This document shows, piece after piece, positions 1 to 6,910 of a DNA stretch of 20,303 nucleotides. This stretch comes from Croceicoccus sp. GTDB taxonomy: Bacteria > Pseudomonadota > Alphaproteobacteria > Sphingomonadales > Sphingomonadaceae. The DNA lies in the NCBI GenBank assembly GCA_029936705.1, contig JAPYSD010000010.1, positions 1 through 20,303 of the forward strand, written 5' to 3'. Both the position numbers and the translations under genes were made by a program. Under the pieces are notes generated by a model. That model saw only the letters and a program-made list of their open reading frames with translations. It was not told the DNA's origin and searched no databases. Within the stretch, counting starts at the first letter, position 1. Every line of letters starts with the position of its first letter.

Positions 1-840
1 GGCCAGGATCGTGCCCTTTACCGGCAAGATCGGGCGCAGCGCGGGCACATTGGCGCCGGGCCGCCCGGCGGGGAGGAGCGGGCCGATCAGCTCGCTCAGC
101 CTTGCCTCGGTCCGGCGATTGCGGTCCTGTTTCGCGGCAAGCGCGGCAATGCTGTCCGCCTCCACCGTGCGCAGCGTGGCTTCGCGCCGTGCTTCGCCTG
201 CCGCCTGTTCCAGCGCGCGGGCGGCAAGGCGGCTTTCGGCTCCGCTGGAGCGCAGTTCGGCGCGTTGCCGCGCCAGTTCGCGGGTTGCGTCCTGCCGCGC
301 GAGTCGCGCCTGCGCGCTATCCTGCGCCAGCGTGCGGATTTCCGCCAGATCACTGCGCACCGACCGGGTCTGCCGCGCAATCTGCGGCGTAATGGCGGCG
401 ACCATGGCGCGGGTGCGGACGTAATCGCGGATCGAGGACGGGCGCAGGACCAGCAGCACCAGCGGCCTGCGCGCCAGCCGCTGCAACGCTGCCAGCATGC
501 GCGAAAGCGGCGCGCGCTGGCGGGCGAAACGCTCGCGCAGCAGGCCCAGCCGGTCGGCGGCGAATGTCTCCTGCTGGCGCGCTTCCTCGATCAGCGCTTC
601 CGATTCGGCTATGCGGGCCGACAGGGCCTCGGCCTGCGCTTCGGCCTTCAATGCCTTGTCCTCGATCGTGGCGGCGCGGTCGGCCAGCGATCGGGCGCGT
701 TCCTGCGCCGCGATCCTGGCAGCCTGCGCCTCGGCCAGGCTGTCGGCGGAAATGGCATCGTCCGCGATCTGCGCCGACGCCGGGACCAGCGCGGCAAGCG
801 CGGCCAGCGGGACAAGAGCGAGGAAGGACGCGCGGCGCAT
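1..840 (-). CDS. EnvC-like murein hydrolase activator, LytM family (3' end cut by window)
   Basis: Read on the minus strand from the ATG at 840, the frame stays open for 280 codons to the window edge, so the C-terminus is missing. Residues 1-23 look like a Sec signal peptide (MRRASFLALVPLAALAALVP, then ASA before the likely cut). Then comes a long Ala/Arg/Glu/Gln-rich coiled coil, roughly residues 25-240. The last visible residues (PILPVKGTILA) resemble the entry into a LytM/M23 beta domain, which lies outside. This layout matches EnvC-type periplasmic proteins, which activate amidases at the division septum; the role is inferred from the family. It starts 4 nt after the rlmH stop, so it is probably co-transcribed with rlmH, rsfS and nadD, an arrangement common in alphaproteobacteria. 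Whether the LytM domain keeps its zinc ligands cannot be seen. Confidence 0.85.
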   Translation of the reverse strand, partial: MRRASFLALVPLAALAALVPASAQIADDAISADSLAEAQAARIAAQERARSLADRAATIEDKALKAEAQAEALSARIAESEALIEEARQQETFAADRLGLLRERFARQRAPLSRMLAALQRLARRPLVLLVLRPSSIRDYVRTRAMVAAITPQIARQTRSVRSDLAEIRTLAQDSAQARLARQDATRELARQRAELRSSGAESRLAARALEQAAGEARREATLRTVEADSIAALAAKQDRNRRTEARLSELIGPLLPAGRPGANVPALRPILPVKGTILA

Positions 841-844
841 CGCG

Positions 845-1267
845 CTAGCCCGACCGGTGATAGGGATGGCCCGCGATGATCGTGGTCGCGCGGTACAGCT
901 GTTCGGCCAGCATCGCGCGGACCATCAGATGCGGCCAGGTCATCTTGCCGAAACCCAGAAGAAGGTCAGCGTTGCCGCGCGCCTCGTCGCAATGTCCGTC
1001 CGCGGCACCGATCAGGAAACGCGCCTCGCGCATGCCATCGTCGCGCCAGCGGCCCAGCAGGGCGGCGAAATCCTCGGACGACATCAGCCTGCCGCGCTCG
1101 TCCAGCAGCACCTCTTTCGAAGGCGCAAGCGGGGTGGGAATCGTGCCGCCGGTATCGGGCAGCTCGGTCAGCCTGAACGGCCAGGCGATGCGCTTTTCAT
1201 AGCGCGCGACCAGCTCCGCCTCGGGCGAGCGGCCGATCTTGCCGCGGGCGATGACATGAAGCCGCAT
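845..1267 (-). CDS. rlmH: 23S rRNA (pseudouridine-1915-N3)-methyltransferase RlmH
   Basis: A 140-residue SPOUT methyltransferase that methylates pseudouridine 1915 in helix 69 of 23S rRNA, using S-adenosylmethionine, on assembled 70S ribosomes. The N-terminus MRLHVIARGKI and the C-terminal block carry the family signature: FLIGAADGH (SAM-site glycine loop), MTWPHLMVRAMLAEQLYRA and the terminal GHPYHRSG. Length is close to the roughly 155 residues of E. coli. The ATG at 1267 has an AGGA Shine-Dalgarno about 5 nt upstream. It lies 83 nt after rsfS and 4 nt before the EnvC-like gene, in the usual rsfS-rlmH order, which groups two ribosome-directed functions. Identification is firm. Confidence 0.96.
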   Translation of the reverse strand: MRLHVIARGKIGRSPEAELVARYEKRIAWPFRLTELPDTGGTIPTPLAPSKEVLLDERGRLMSSEDFAALLGRWRDDGMREARFLIGAADGHCDEARGNADLLLGFGKMTWPHLMVRAMLAEQLYRATTIIAGHPYHRSG

Positions 1268-1350
1268 GGCATCCTGCTATCGCGCGCGGCACCAGAAATC
1301 CAGCAGGGCCGCGATCCGTGTGGAACAAGGTCCTGCCCGGATCGGTCCGA

Positions 1351-1758
1351 TCAGGCGTTGCCGCCCTCGCCGAAGCCCCACATCCGCTCGAGGTTGTAGA
1401 AGCTGCGCACTTCGGGGCGGAACAGGTGGATGATCACGTCGCCCGCGTCGATCAGCACCCAGTCCGCCGCGGGAAGACCCTCGATACGGACAGAGCCGAA
1501 GCCGCCCTGCTTGGTGCGTTCGCCCAGCTTCTGCGCCATGGCGGCGACCTGACGGCTGGACCGTCCGCTGGCGATCACCATGTGATCCGCGATCGAGCTT
1601 TTGCCCGCGAGCGGGATCGAGATGATGTCCTGTCCCTGGTCGTCGTCGAGCGACTTGAGGACGAGTTCGTGCAGACTTCCTGCCTCGGCATCGAAGTCGG
1701 CGATGTCGCCCGTCGGTACGAAACCGGATTTTTCCGGCATGTGTTGAGCCTGATTCAT
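1351..1758 (-). CDS. rsfS: Ribosomal silencing factor RsfS
   Basis: A 135-residue RsfS/Iojap (DUF143) protein. The family binds ribosomal protein uL14 on the 50S subunit and blocks subunit joining when nutrients are short. The core motif is present near the C-terminus: ADWVLIDAGDVIIHLFRPEV followed by FYNLERMWG. The N-terminal 20 or so residues are an extension relative to E. coli (about 105 residues). Two starts are possible: ATG at 1758, or the seventh codon (ATG at 1740). An AAAGGAG lies about 14 nt before 1758, a long spacing. The upstream frame is closed by TAG, so no earlier start exists. It follows nadD after a 163-nt gap and precedes rlmH. Confidence 0.95.
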   Translation of the reverse strand: MNQAQHMPEKSGFVPTGDIADFDAEAGSLHELVLKSLDDDQGQDIISIPLAGKSSIADHMVIASGRSSRQVAAMAQKLGERTKQGGFGSVRIEGLPAADWVLIDAGDVIIHLFRPEVRSFYNLERMWGFGEGGNA

Positions 1759-1921
1759 AGGGGTATTCTATACTCCTTTGGCTGCATGCCCACTGAATAC
1801 GCATGAAAGGAATCGGGAACAGCCATTTGCGCGCGCCCTGCACCCGAAACGGGCAAAAGGCAAACGGCGCACACGGCCTTCGGGGCTGGCAGACTTGGAA
1901 ACGCGGTCGGTCGCCGGGGCG

Positions 1922-2575
1922 TCAAACCCGGTTTCCTTCCGTGTCGTCGCTGGTGACAAGCCGGTGCGTGACCGCGTCGCGCGGCGCCGCTCCGGCATGA
2001 ACGGCGGCCCAGTCGGGCCAGGCCTTGCGCCGGGCCGTGGCCGAGCGCGGATCGGGATCGAAACGCAGGAACACCAGTGCCGGCGCGCTCCATCTTCCCC
2101 GTTTGCGTAGGCTGGCGGCCGGTACACGGTAGCGCCGGAGCCAGGCCATGGCGGGGCTCGTCATGGCGTCCGCATCATACCCCGGCCGTGCGATAACCGC
2201 AATCGGCATCATCCGCGCTATCACCCGCCAGTCGCGCCACAGGTGGAACTGGGCAAGATTGTCGCTGCCCATCAGCCACAGAAACTCGCGCTTGGGATAG
2301 CGCCGGGTGAGGCGGCGCAGCGTGTCGGCGGTATAGCGCGTGCCCAGCTGCTGTTCGATCGCGGTCACGCGGATCGGCGCGCGGCGCGCCTGCACCCGCG
2401 CCGATGCCATGCGCGCGGCCAGCGGGGCCATGCCATTGGCCGATTTCAGCGGATTGCCGGGCGACACCATCCACCACGCCTCGTCCAGCCCAAGCGCATC
2501 CATCGCGAACAGGGTGATGCGGCGATGCCCGCCATGGGCAGGGTTGAAACTGCCGCCCAGAAGCCCCGTGCGCAT
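1922..2575 (-). CDS. nadD: Nicotinate-nucleotide adenylyltransferase NadD
   Basis: A 217-residue nucleotidyltransferase that joins nicotinate mononucleotide and ATP to give nicotinate adenine dinucleotide in NAD synthesis. The N-terminus holds the phosphate-binding GGSFNPAHGGH (residues 7-17, the (T/H)xGH-type signature). The central GSDNLAQFHLWRDW matches the NadD-specific G(A/S)DNLxQFHxWxxW motif. The SATARR stretch near the C-terminus takes the place of the usual SSTxIR motif, with Ala for the second Ser. The start ATG at 2575 is 5 nt after the stop of the aldo/keto reductase gene, so the two are probably co-transcribed. rsfS follows, as is usual in this class. Confidence 0.94.
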   Translation of the reverse strand: MRTGLLGGSFNPAHGGHRRITLFAMDALGLDEAWWMVSPGNPLKSANGMAPLAARMASARVQARRAPIRVTAIEQQLGTRYTADTLRRLTRRYPKREFLWLMGSDNLAQFHLWRDWRVIARMMPIAVIARPGYDADAMTSPAMAWLRRYRVPAASLRKRGRWSAPALVFLRFDPDPRSATARRKAWPDWAAVHAGAAPRDAVTHRLVTSDDTEGNRV

Positions 2576-2580
2576 CCGCG

Positions 2581-3624
2581 TCAGTCGTTCGGCTTGCTGT
2601 CGTTCTGCTTCACCTGCCGGTTGGCGCCCTGCACCTTGAACATCCAGCCGGGATATTGCTCCGACGGCTCCGACGTCGCGTCCAGTCGCGCGATATCCTC
2701 CTCGCTCAGCTTCACGTCCGGCGCGCCGAGGTTGTCCTCAAGCTGCGAAAGCTTGCGCGCGCCGACGATCACGCTGGACACGGCGGGCTTGGCCAGCAGC
2801 CACGCCAGCGCGACCTGCGGCACGGTCGCGCCGTGGCTGGCGGCGATCTCGTCCATCGCGTCGACCGATCCATAGGCGCGGTCCTTGTCGACCGGCGGAA
2901 AGTCGAAGTCCGCCCGGCGGCCCTGTTCGTCGCCGTCGCGGCGATACTTGCCCGACAGGAAGCCGCCCGCCAGCGGCGACCAGACCATCAGGCCCAGCCC
3001 TTCCGCCTGCAGCATCGGCACGATCTCGCGCTCGAGATCGCGGCCGACCAGCGAGTAATAGGCCTGCAGCGATGCCAGCGGGGCCAGCCCCAGCTGCTCG
3101 GTCTTGCCCACGGCGCGGGCGATCTGCCACGCGGCCCAGTTCGACACGCCTACATAGCGCGCCCGGCCCGACTGGATGATGGTGTCGAGCGCGCGCAGCG
3201 TTTCCTCGACCGGCGTGACGGGATCCCAGCCATGGATCTGGTAGAGATCGACGTGATCCATCCCCAGCCGCTCAAGGCTGGCATCGACCGCGTTCAGCAG
3301 GTGATAGCGCGATGCACCGCGCGCGTTGGGCCCCTCGCCCATCGTGCCGAAGCCCTTGGTCGCGATGACCAGTTCGTCCCGCTTCAGTCCCAAGTCGCGG
3401 ATCGCGCGGCCGACCGCTTCCTCGGACTTGCCGGATGCATAGACATCGGCGGTGTCGATGAAGTTCACCCCGGCATCCACGGCGGTCTTGACCAGCGGGT
3501 TCACGTCGGACTGCGCCAGTGCGCCAAGCTGCTGGAACATCCCCTCGCCTTCGCCGAAGGTCATCGCGCCAAGGCAGAGTTCGGACACGTACAGGCCGGT
3601 GCGGCCAAGAAGATTGTAGCGCAT
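2581..3624 (-). CDS. Aldo/keto reductase
   Basis: A 347-residue NADPH-dependent aldo/keto reductase with a TIM-barrel fold. The substrate cannot be told from sequence. The catalytic tetrad is visible: Asp57 and Tyr62 in FIDTADVY, Lys90 in VIATKGFG, and His131 in YQIHGWDP. The C-terminal VSSVIVGARKLSQLEDNLGA is the cofactor-binding segment of the YajO/Tas-like group. I chose the ATG at 3624 (MRYNLLGRTG) because homologues start so and because a GGAG lies 7 nt upstream; the frame is open for 20 more codons but would run back across the terminator. It sits between proA and nadD, which are often adjacent in alphaproteobacteria, and so looks inserted. The proA terminator ends about 15 nt before its start codon. 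Confidence 0.92.
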   Translation of the reverse strand: MRYNLLGRTGLYVSELCLGAMTFGEGEGMFQQLGALAQSDVNPLVKTAVDAGVNFIDTADVYASGKSEEAVGRAIRDLGLKRDELVIATKGFGTMGEGPNARGASRYHLLNAVDASLERLGMDHVDLYQIHGWDPVTPVEETLRALDTIIQSGRARYVGVSNWAAWQIARAVGKTEQLGLAPLASLQAYYSLVGRDLEREIVPMLQAEGLGLMVWSPLAGGFLSGKYRRDGDEQGRRADFDFPPVDKDRAYGSVDAMDEIAASHGATVPQVALAWLLAKPAVSSVIVGARKLSQLEDNLGAPDVKLSEEDIARLDATSEPSEQYPGWMFKVQGANRQVKQNDSKPND

Positions 3625-3637
3625 GGAAGTCTCCGGG

Positions 3638-3672
3638 AAAGAAAAAGGCGGCCTCCAGATGGGGCCGCCTTC
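3638..3672 (-). terminator. Rho-independent terminator of proA
   Basis: On the minus strand a GC-rich stem (GGCGGCC pairing with GGCCGCC around an 8-nt loop) is followed by TTTTTC. It lies about 53 nt past the proA stop. The T-run ends only 17 nt before the start codon of the aldo/keto reductase, so the reductase leader overlaps the terminator. Confidence 0.85.
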
Positions 3673-3724
3673 ATGTTGGTTCAACTTACGGGGTCAGGTC
3701 CGGGCCCGGGGTCGGCGGGCCGGA

Positions 3725-5020
3725 TCAGGGACGGGTCTGGCCGCTTCCGCGCACCTGCCACTTATAGGTGGTCAGCCCCTCCAACGCGACGGGACCGCGG
3801 GCGTGGAGCCGTCCGGTGGCGATACCGATTTCCGCGCCCAGCCCGAATTCGCCGCCATCGGCGAACTGGCTGGAGGCGTTGGCCATCACGATGGCGCTGT
3901 CGACGCCGTTCAGGAACGTCTCGATCGCTTTGGAATCGCTGGCGACGATCGCATCGGTATGGCCCGAGCTGTGCGCCGCGATATGATCCAGCGCTGCATC
4001 CATGCCATCGACCATGGCGACGGATGCGATCGCGTCGAGATACTCGGTATCCCAGTCCTCGTCCGATACCGGCTTCACCCGGTCGTCCAGCTTGCGCGCG
4101 GCACCGTCGCCGCGAATCTCGCAGCCCGCGTCGAGCAGCTTCTTCACCACGCCCTCGGCACCGCCGAAGCCCTTGTCGATCAGCAGCGTTTCCATCGCTC
4201 CGCAGACGCCGGTCCGGCGCAGCTTGGCGTTGAGCGCGATCTCCTCGGCCATGGCCGGTTCGGCGCTGGCGTGGACGAAGGTATGGTTGATGCCGTCGAG
4301 GTGGGCGAGCACGGGGACGCGCGCTTCTTCCTGGACGCGAGCGACCAGCGACTTGCCGCCGCGCGGGACGATCATGTCGATCAGGCCCGACGCCTTGAGC
4401 ATCGCGCCGACGGCAGCACGGTCCTGCGTCGGGATCAGCTGCACGGCGCCTTCGGGAACGCCGCCCTTGGCCAGCCCTTCGGCCAGCGCCTTGTTGATCG
4501 CGCGGTTGGAGTGCACCGCCTCGCTACCGCCGCGCAGCAGCGCGGCATTGCCGGCGCGCACGCACAGGGTCGCCGCGTCGGCGGTCACGTTCGGGCGGCT
4601 TTCGTAGATGATGCCGATCACGCCCACGGGCACGCGGACGCGGGCGAACTGCAGGCCGTTGGGACGCTCGGACCGGTCGATCACCTGTCCGACCGGATCG
4701 GGCAGGTCGGCGACGTTCTCGACCGCGGTGGCGATGCCTTCCAGTCGGTCCTCGTCCAGCCTCAGCCGGTCGAGCATCGCCTTCGACAGGCCGCGCTCTT
4801 CACCCGCGGCGATGTCCTTGGCATTGGCAGCCAGGATGTCGGCGCCGTGGTCGCGCAGCGCGGCGGCGGCGGCGCGCAGGGCATCCGCCTTCTGCGCGTC
4901 GCTCATGCCGGCCAGCACCTTTTGCGCGGACCGCGCCTTGCGGGCCAGCTTTTCGATCAGCTCCGCGCTGTCTTCGGCGGAAAGGGGGGCTTCGGTTTGC
5001 TTTTCGATTACAGTGTCCAT
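3725..5020 (-). CDS. proA: Gamma-glutamyl phosphate reductase ProA
   Basis: A 431-residue cytosolic enzyme of the aldehyde dehydrogenase superfamily that reduces gamma-glutamyl phosphate to glutamate-5-semialdehyde with NADPH, the second step of proline synthesis. Visible signatures: VPVGVIGIIYESRPNVTADA (about residues 130-149), LLRGGSEAVHSN (cofactor site), the catalytic Cys273 in RRTGVCGAMETLLID, and GHTDAIV further on. Length is typical. The start ATG at 5020 has only a weak AGG close upstream. No proB is adjacent; upstream lies the divergent M23-bactofilin pair, whereas many alphaproteobacteria have obg-proB-proA together. It ends in a strong terminator, so it probably forms its own transcription unit, separate from the nadD group. 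Confidence 0.97.
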   Translation of the reverse strand: MDTVIEKQTEAPLSAEDSAELIEKLARKARSAQKVLAGMSDAQKADALRAAAAALRDHGADILAANAKDIAAGEERGLSKAMLDRLRLDEDRLEGIATAVENVADLPDPVGQVIDRSERPNGLQFARVRVPVGVIGIIYESRPNVTADAATLCVRAGNAALLRGGSEAVHSNRAINKALAEGLAKGGVPEGAVQLIPTQDRAAVGAMLKASGLIDMIVPRGGKSLVARVQEEARVPVLAHLDGINHTFVHASAEPAMAEEIALNAKLRRTGVCGAMETLLIDKGFGGAEGVVKKLLDAGCEIRGDGAARKLDDRVKPVSDEDWDTEYLDAIASVAMVDGMDAALDHIAAHSSGHTDAIVASDSKAIETFLNGVDSAIVMANASSQFADGGEFGLGAEIGIATGRLHARGPVALEGLTTYKWQVRGSGQTRP

Positions 5021-5130
5021 GGCCTGTTACCTAGGTATTGAGGGCGCATTTGTCAGGGCACGGCAGGAAAAAAGCCGGGTGGAGCGCCGCGGGAAAGGGC
5101 GACTGACTCACATGTCAGCTATCGGCGGGA

Positions 5131-5144
5131 TTTGGGTATCCAAA
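5131..5144. repeat. Operator-like inverted repeat TTTGG-N4-CCAAA
   Basis: Perfect 5-bp arms around GTAT. The half-site matches that of the dyad at 5174-5190. It lies 8 bp upstream of the possible -35 element TTGACC (5152-5157). Confidence 0.35.
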
Positions 5145-5173
5145 CACGCCTTTGACCGTTTGGTTCCGGCCAT

Positions 5174-5190
5174 TTGGGATATGTTCCCAA
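5174..5190. repeat. Operator-like inverted repeat TTGGGA-N5-TCCCAA
   Basis: Perfect 6-bp arms around a 5-nt spacer. It shares the TTTGG half-site with the dyad at 5131-5144, about 44 bp away centre to centre, near four helical turns. It overlaps the possible -10 region of a rightward promoter, which would suit a repressor site. No regulator is identified. Confidence 0.4.
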
Positions 5191-5328
5191 TATTTGTTGC
5201 ATTTCATCCCGCCAGCGCAACGGTTCACCGCGAAGGCGGCATTGGCAACTTCAACTTAACCTTCTCCCTGCTAGCCAAAGCTGGACGGGAAAGCTTCGCA
5301 ACCCCCTTGCGAGGCTCGTTTGGGATCT

Positions 5329-6522
5329 ATGGGGGTCAACTTGGCGCAGGCTGCCCAAAGCACGCTTTTCGCCCGGATCAAGGGCTGGTTTCCGGACCGC
5401 GAGTTCATCATGCGCTCGCAGGGTCAGGTGCGTTTCGTCCGCATTTCCTCATCGCTGCAGATGAAGGCCGCGGGCGGGGCCGCCGCGTTGGCCGTCGTGT
5501 GGTCCGCCACCATGGGCGTGGCGCTGGTCAGCGAATGGAACACCCGCAACAACGCTGCCGAGCTGAGCGCGCGCGCCGCCAAGGTCGCCACCGCCGAAAG
5601 CCGCGTCAGCGCCTATCGCGAGGGGCTGGACGAAGTTGCCGAGGACCTTTCGCGCCGCCAGGCCTTCATCGAGGACATGGTCGAGGATCACCTGGGCGCG
5701 ATGCCCGGTACCGGCGCGGTCCAAGGCGTGCAGGACAGCACCGCCGAAACCCGCCGCACGGTCGAGAAGGTGAGCGCGGTCCTGCCCGAGGCTGCCGGCC
5801 TTGCGAAGCTGGAAGCGCGCCAGCTGGCCTTTGTCGAGGGATTGACGCGCATGGCCGACAAGCGCGCCGACGACGCGGCCCGGGCGATCCGCACACTGGG
5901 TCTCGACCCCGCGGCGGTCGCGCGGATGAACCTGCAGAACAGCGCGATGGGCGGCCCGTTCGAGGCTTTCGCTTCGGGCGACGACGAACTCGACCCCCGG
6001 TTCGAGAAGCTGGCCAGCTCGCTGTCGCGCATGGCCGCGCTGGAACGCGGGCTGGAAGGCATTCCCAACGTGCTTCCAGGCCGCCGCGACATGATCTCCT
6101 CGCCCTTCGGTTATCGCCGCGATCCGTTCACGGGCCGCGCCGCTATGCATTCGGGCCTGGACTTCCGCGGCGCGACCGGCACGCCGATCCGCGCCGCCGC
6201 CAAGGGACGCGTCAGCTTTGTCGGACGCCGGGGCGGCTATGGCAATGTCGTCGAAATTCGCCATGGCAATGGCGTGATGACCCGCTATGCGCATATGTCG
6301 AAGTTCGAAGCGCATGTCGGTGACAAGGTAAATGCCGGCGAAACCGTCGGCCGCATCGGCAGCACCGGACGTTCGACCGGACCGCATCTGCATTTCGAAG
6401 TCCGTATCAACAATCGCGCGGTCGATCCGCGCCCCATGCTGGAAAAAGGCGCCAGCATTCTTGGAGCAAGACGTGTTCTCGAAACAGGAAAAACCGACCG
6501 CTTCGCCGCGGCCGAGCACTAA
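5329..6522 (+). CDS. M23 family metalloendopeptidase, membrane-anchored (LytM/DipM-like)
   Basis: A 397-residue zinc peptidase of the type that cuts peptidoglycan cross-links. After a short cytosolic N-terminus, residues 47-68 form one membrane segment (AAALAVVWSATMGVALV). Residues about 75-240 are mostly helical, with coiled-coil character, and would lie in the periplasm. The C-terminal M23 domain has all the expected residues: His274 and Asp278 in MHSGLDF, His322 in YAHMS, and His353/His355 in HLHFEV. It should therefore be catalytically active. The start is uncertain: ATG 5329 has only GGGA very close by; TTG at 5320 has GAGG 5 nt upstream; ATG 5410 is a later option. The 3' end overlaps the bactofilin gene by 50 bp. 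The same pairing in Helicobacter and Caulobacter relatives acts in cell shape, so this is the likely role. Confidence 0.92.
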   Translation: MGVNLAQAAQSTLFARIKGWFPDREFIMRSQGQVRFVRISSSLQMKAAGGAAALAVVWSATMGVALVSEWNTRNNAAELSARAAKVATAESRVSAYREGLDEVAEDLSRRQAFIEDMVEDHLGAMPGTGAVQGVQDSTAETRRTVEKVSAVLPEAAGLAKLEARQLAFVEGLTRMADKRADDAARAIRTLGLDPAAVARMNLQNSAMGGPFEAFASGDDELDPRFEKLASSLSRMAALERGLEGIPNVLPGRRDMISSPFGYRRDPFTGRAAMHSGLDFRGATGTPIRAAAKGRVSFVGRRGGYGNVVEIRHGNGVMTRYAHMSKFEAHVGDKVNAGETVGRIGSTGRSTGPHLHFEVRINNRAVDPRPMLEKGASILGARRVLETGKTDRFAAAEH

Positions 6523-6910
6523 TACCATGGCATCGTCCAGCTTTTCCGTCCTCGGCTCCGACATCAAGGTTACCGGCAATATCGCCGCCAGCGACGACCT
6601 GCACATCGACGGCAGCGTCGATGGCGACATCCATTGCGGTGCGCTGGTGCAGGGCGAATCCAGCGTGGTGAACGGCGCGATCGAGGCGGACAGCGCCCGG
6701 CTTGCCGGCACGGTCGACGGATCGATCACCGCCAAGACGCTGGTGATCCTCAAGACCGCGCGCATTACCGGCGACGTGCATTATGACACGCTCACCATCG
6801 AACAGGGTGCGAGTGTCGAGGGAAAGTTCGCCCAGCGCGCGCATGGCTCGGCGCCCGCCAAGATCGGCGCTGACGCCGATAATGAGCCGAAGCTCTCGCT
6901 CGCGACCTAG
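6473..6910 (+). CDS. Bactofilin (polymer-forming cytoskeletal protein)
   Basis: A 145-residue bactofilin (DUF583/CcmA type). The core, about residues 25-120, is a right-handed beta-helix of repeats such as DLHIDGSVDGDIHCGALVQG, VVNGAIEADSARLAGTVDGS and LVILKTARITGDVHYDTL. These proteins polymerise without nucleotide and hold cell-wall enzymes in place. I chose GTG at 6473 because it gives the N-terminus (M)FSKQEK seen in relatives and has GGAG 6 nt upstream. ATG at 6527 (MASSSFSV) is a fallback but has no good ribosome site. The gene starts inside the M23 peptidase gene, in another frame, with a 50-bp overlap that suggests translational coupling and matched expression. Its TAG stop overlaps the stop of the convergent acyl-CoA ligase. 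Confidence 0.93.
   Translation: MFSKQEKPTASPRPSTNTMASSSFSVLGSDIKVTGNIAASDDLHIDGSVDGDIHCGALVQGESSVVNGAIEADSARLAGTVDGSITAKTLVILKTARITGDVHYDTLTIEQGASVEGKFAQRAHGSAPAKIGADADNEPKLSLAT

Larger units (their letters stand above)
5021..5328. promoter_or_regulatory. Divergent intergenic region between proA and the M23 peptidase gene
   Basis: A gene-free 308-bp stretch that must hold the promoters of proA (leftward) and the peptidase-bactofilin pair (rightward). TTTGG occurs at 5131, 5159, 5173 and 5319. Two of these belong to inverted repeats: TTTGG-GTAT-CCAAA (5131-5144) and TTGGGA-TATGT-TCCCAA (5174-5190). A TTGACC (5152-5157) lies between them, 17 nt before TGGGAT, a weak match to a sigma70 promoter pointing right. 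Nearer the peptidase start are two potential hairpins, AAGCT-N9-AGCTT (5278-5296) and TCGCAA-CCCCC-TTGCGA (5296-5312). One GANTC site (5105) is present. I see no coding frame I would trust. Confidence 0.5.

Noticed and set aside
1755..2093. A 112-codon minus-strand frame ending in the rsfS start
   Set aside because: Most of it is out of frame within nadD and has no domain. Only its last ten codons are kept, as a separate low-interest observation.
2656..5041. Long plus-strand frames opposite the aldo/keto reductase and proA genes (2656-4233 and 3623-5041)
   Set aside because: Both lie antisense to firmly identified enzymes and lack any family resemblance.
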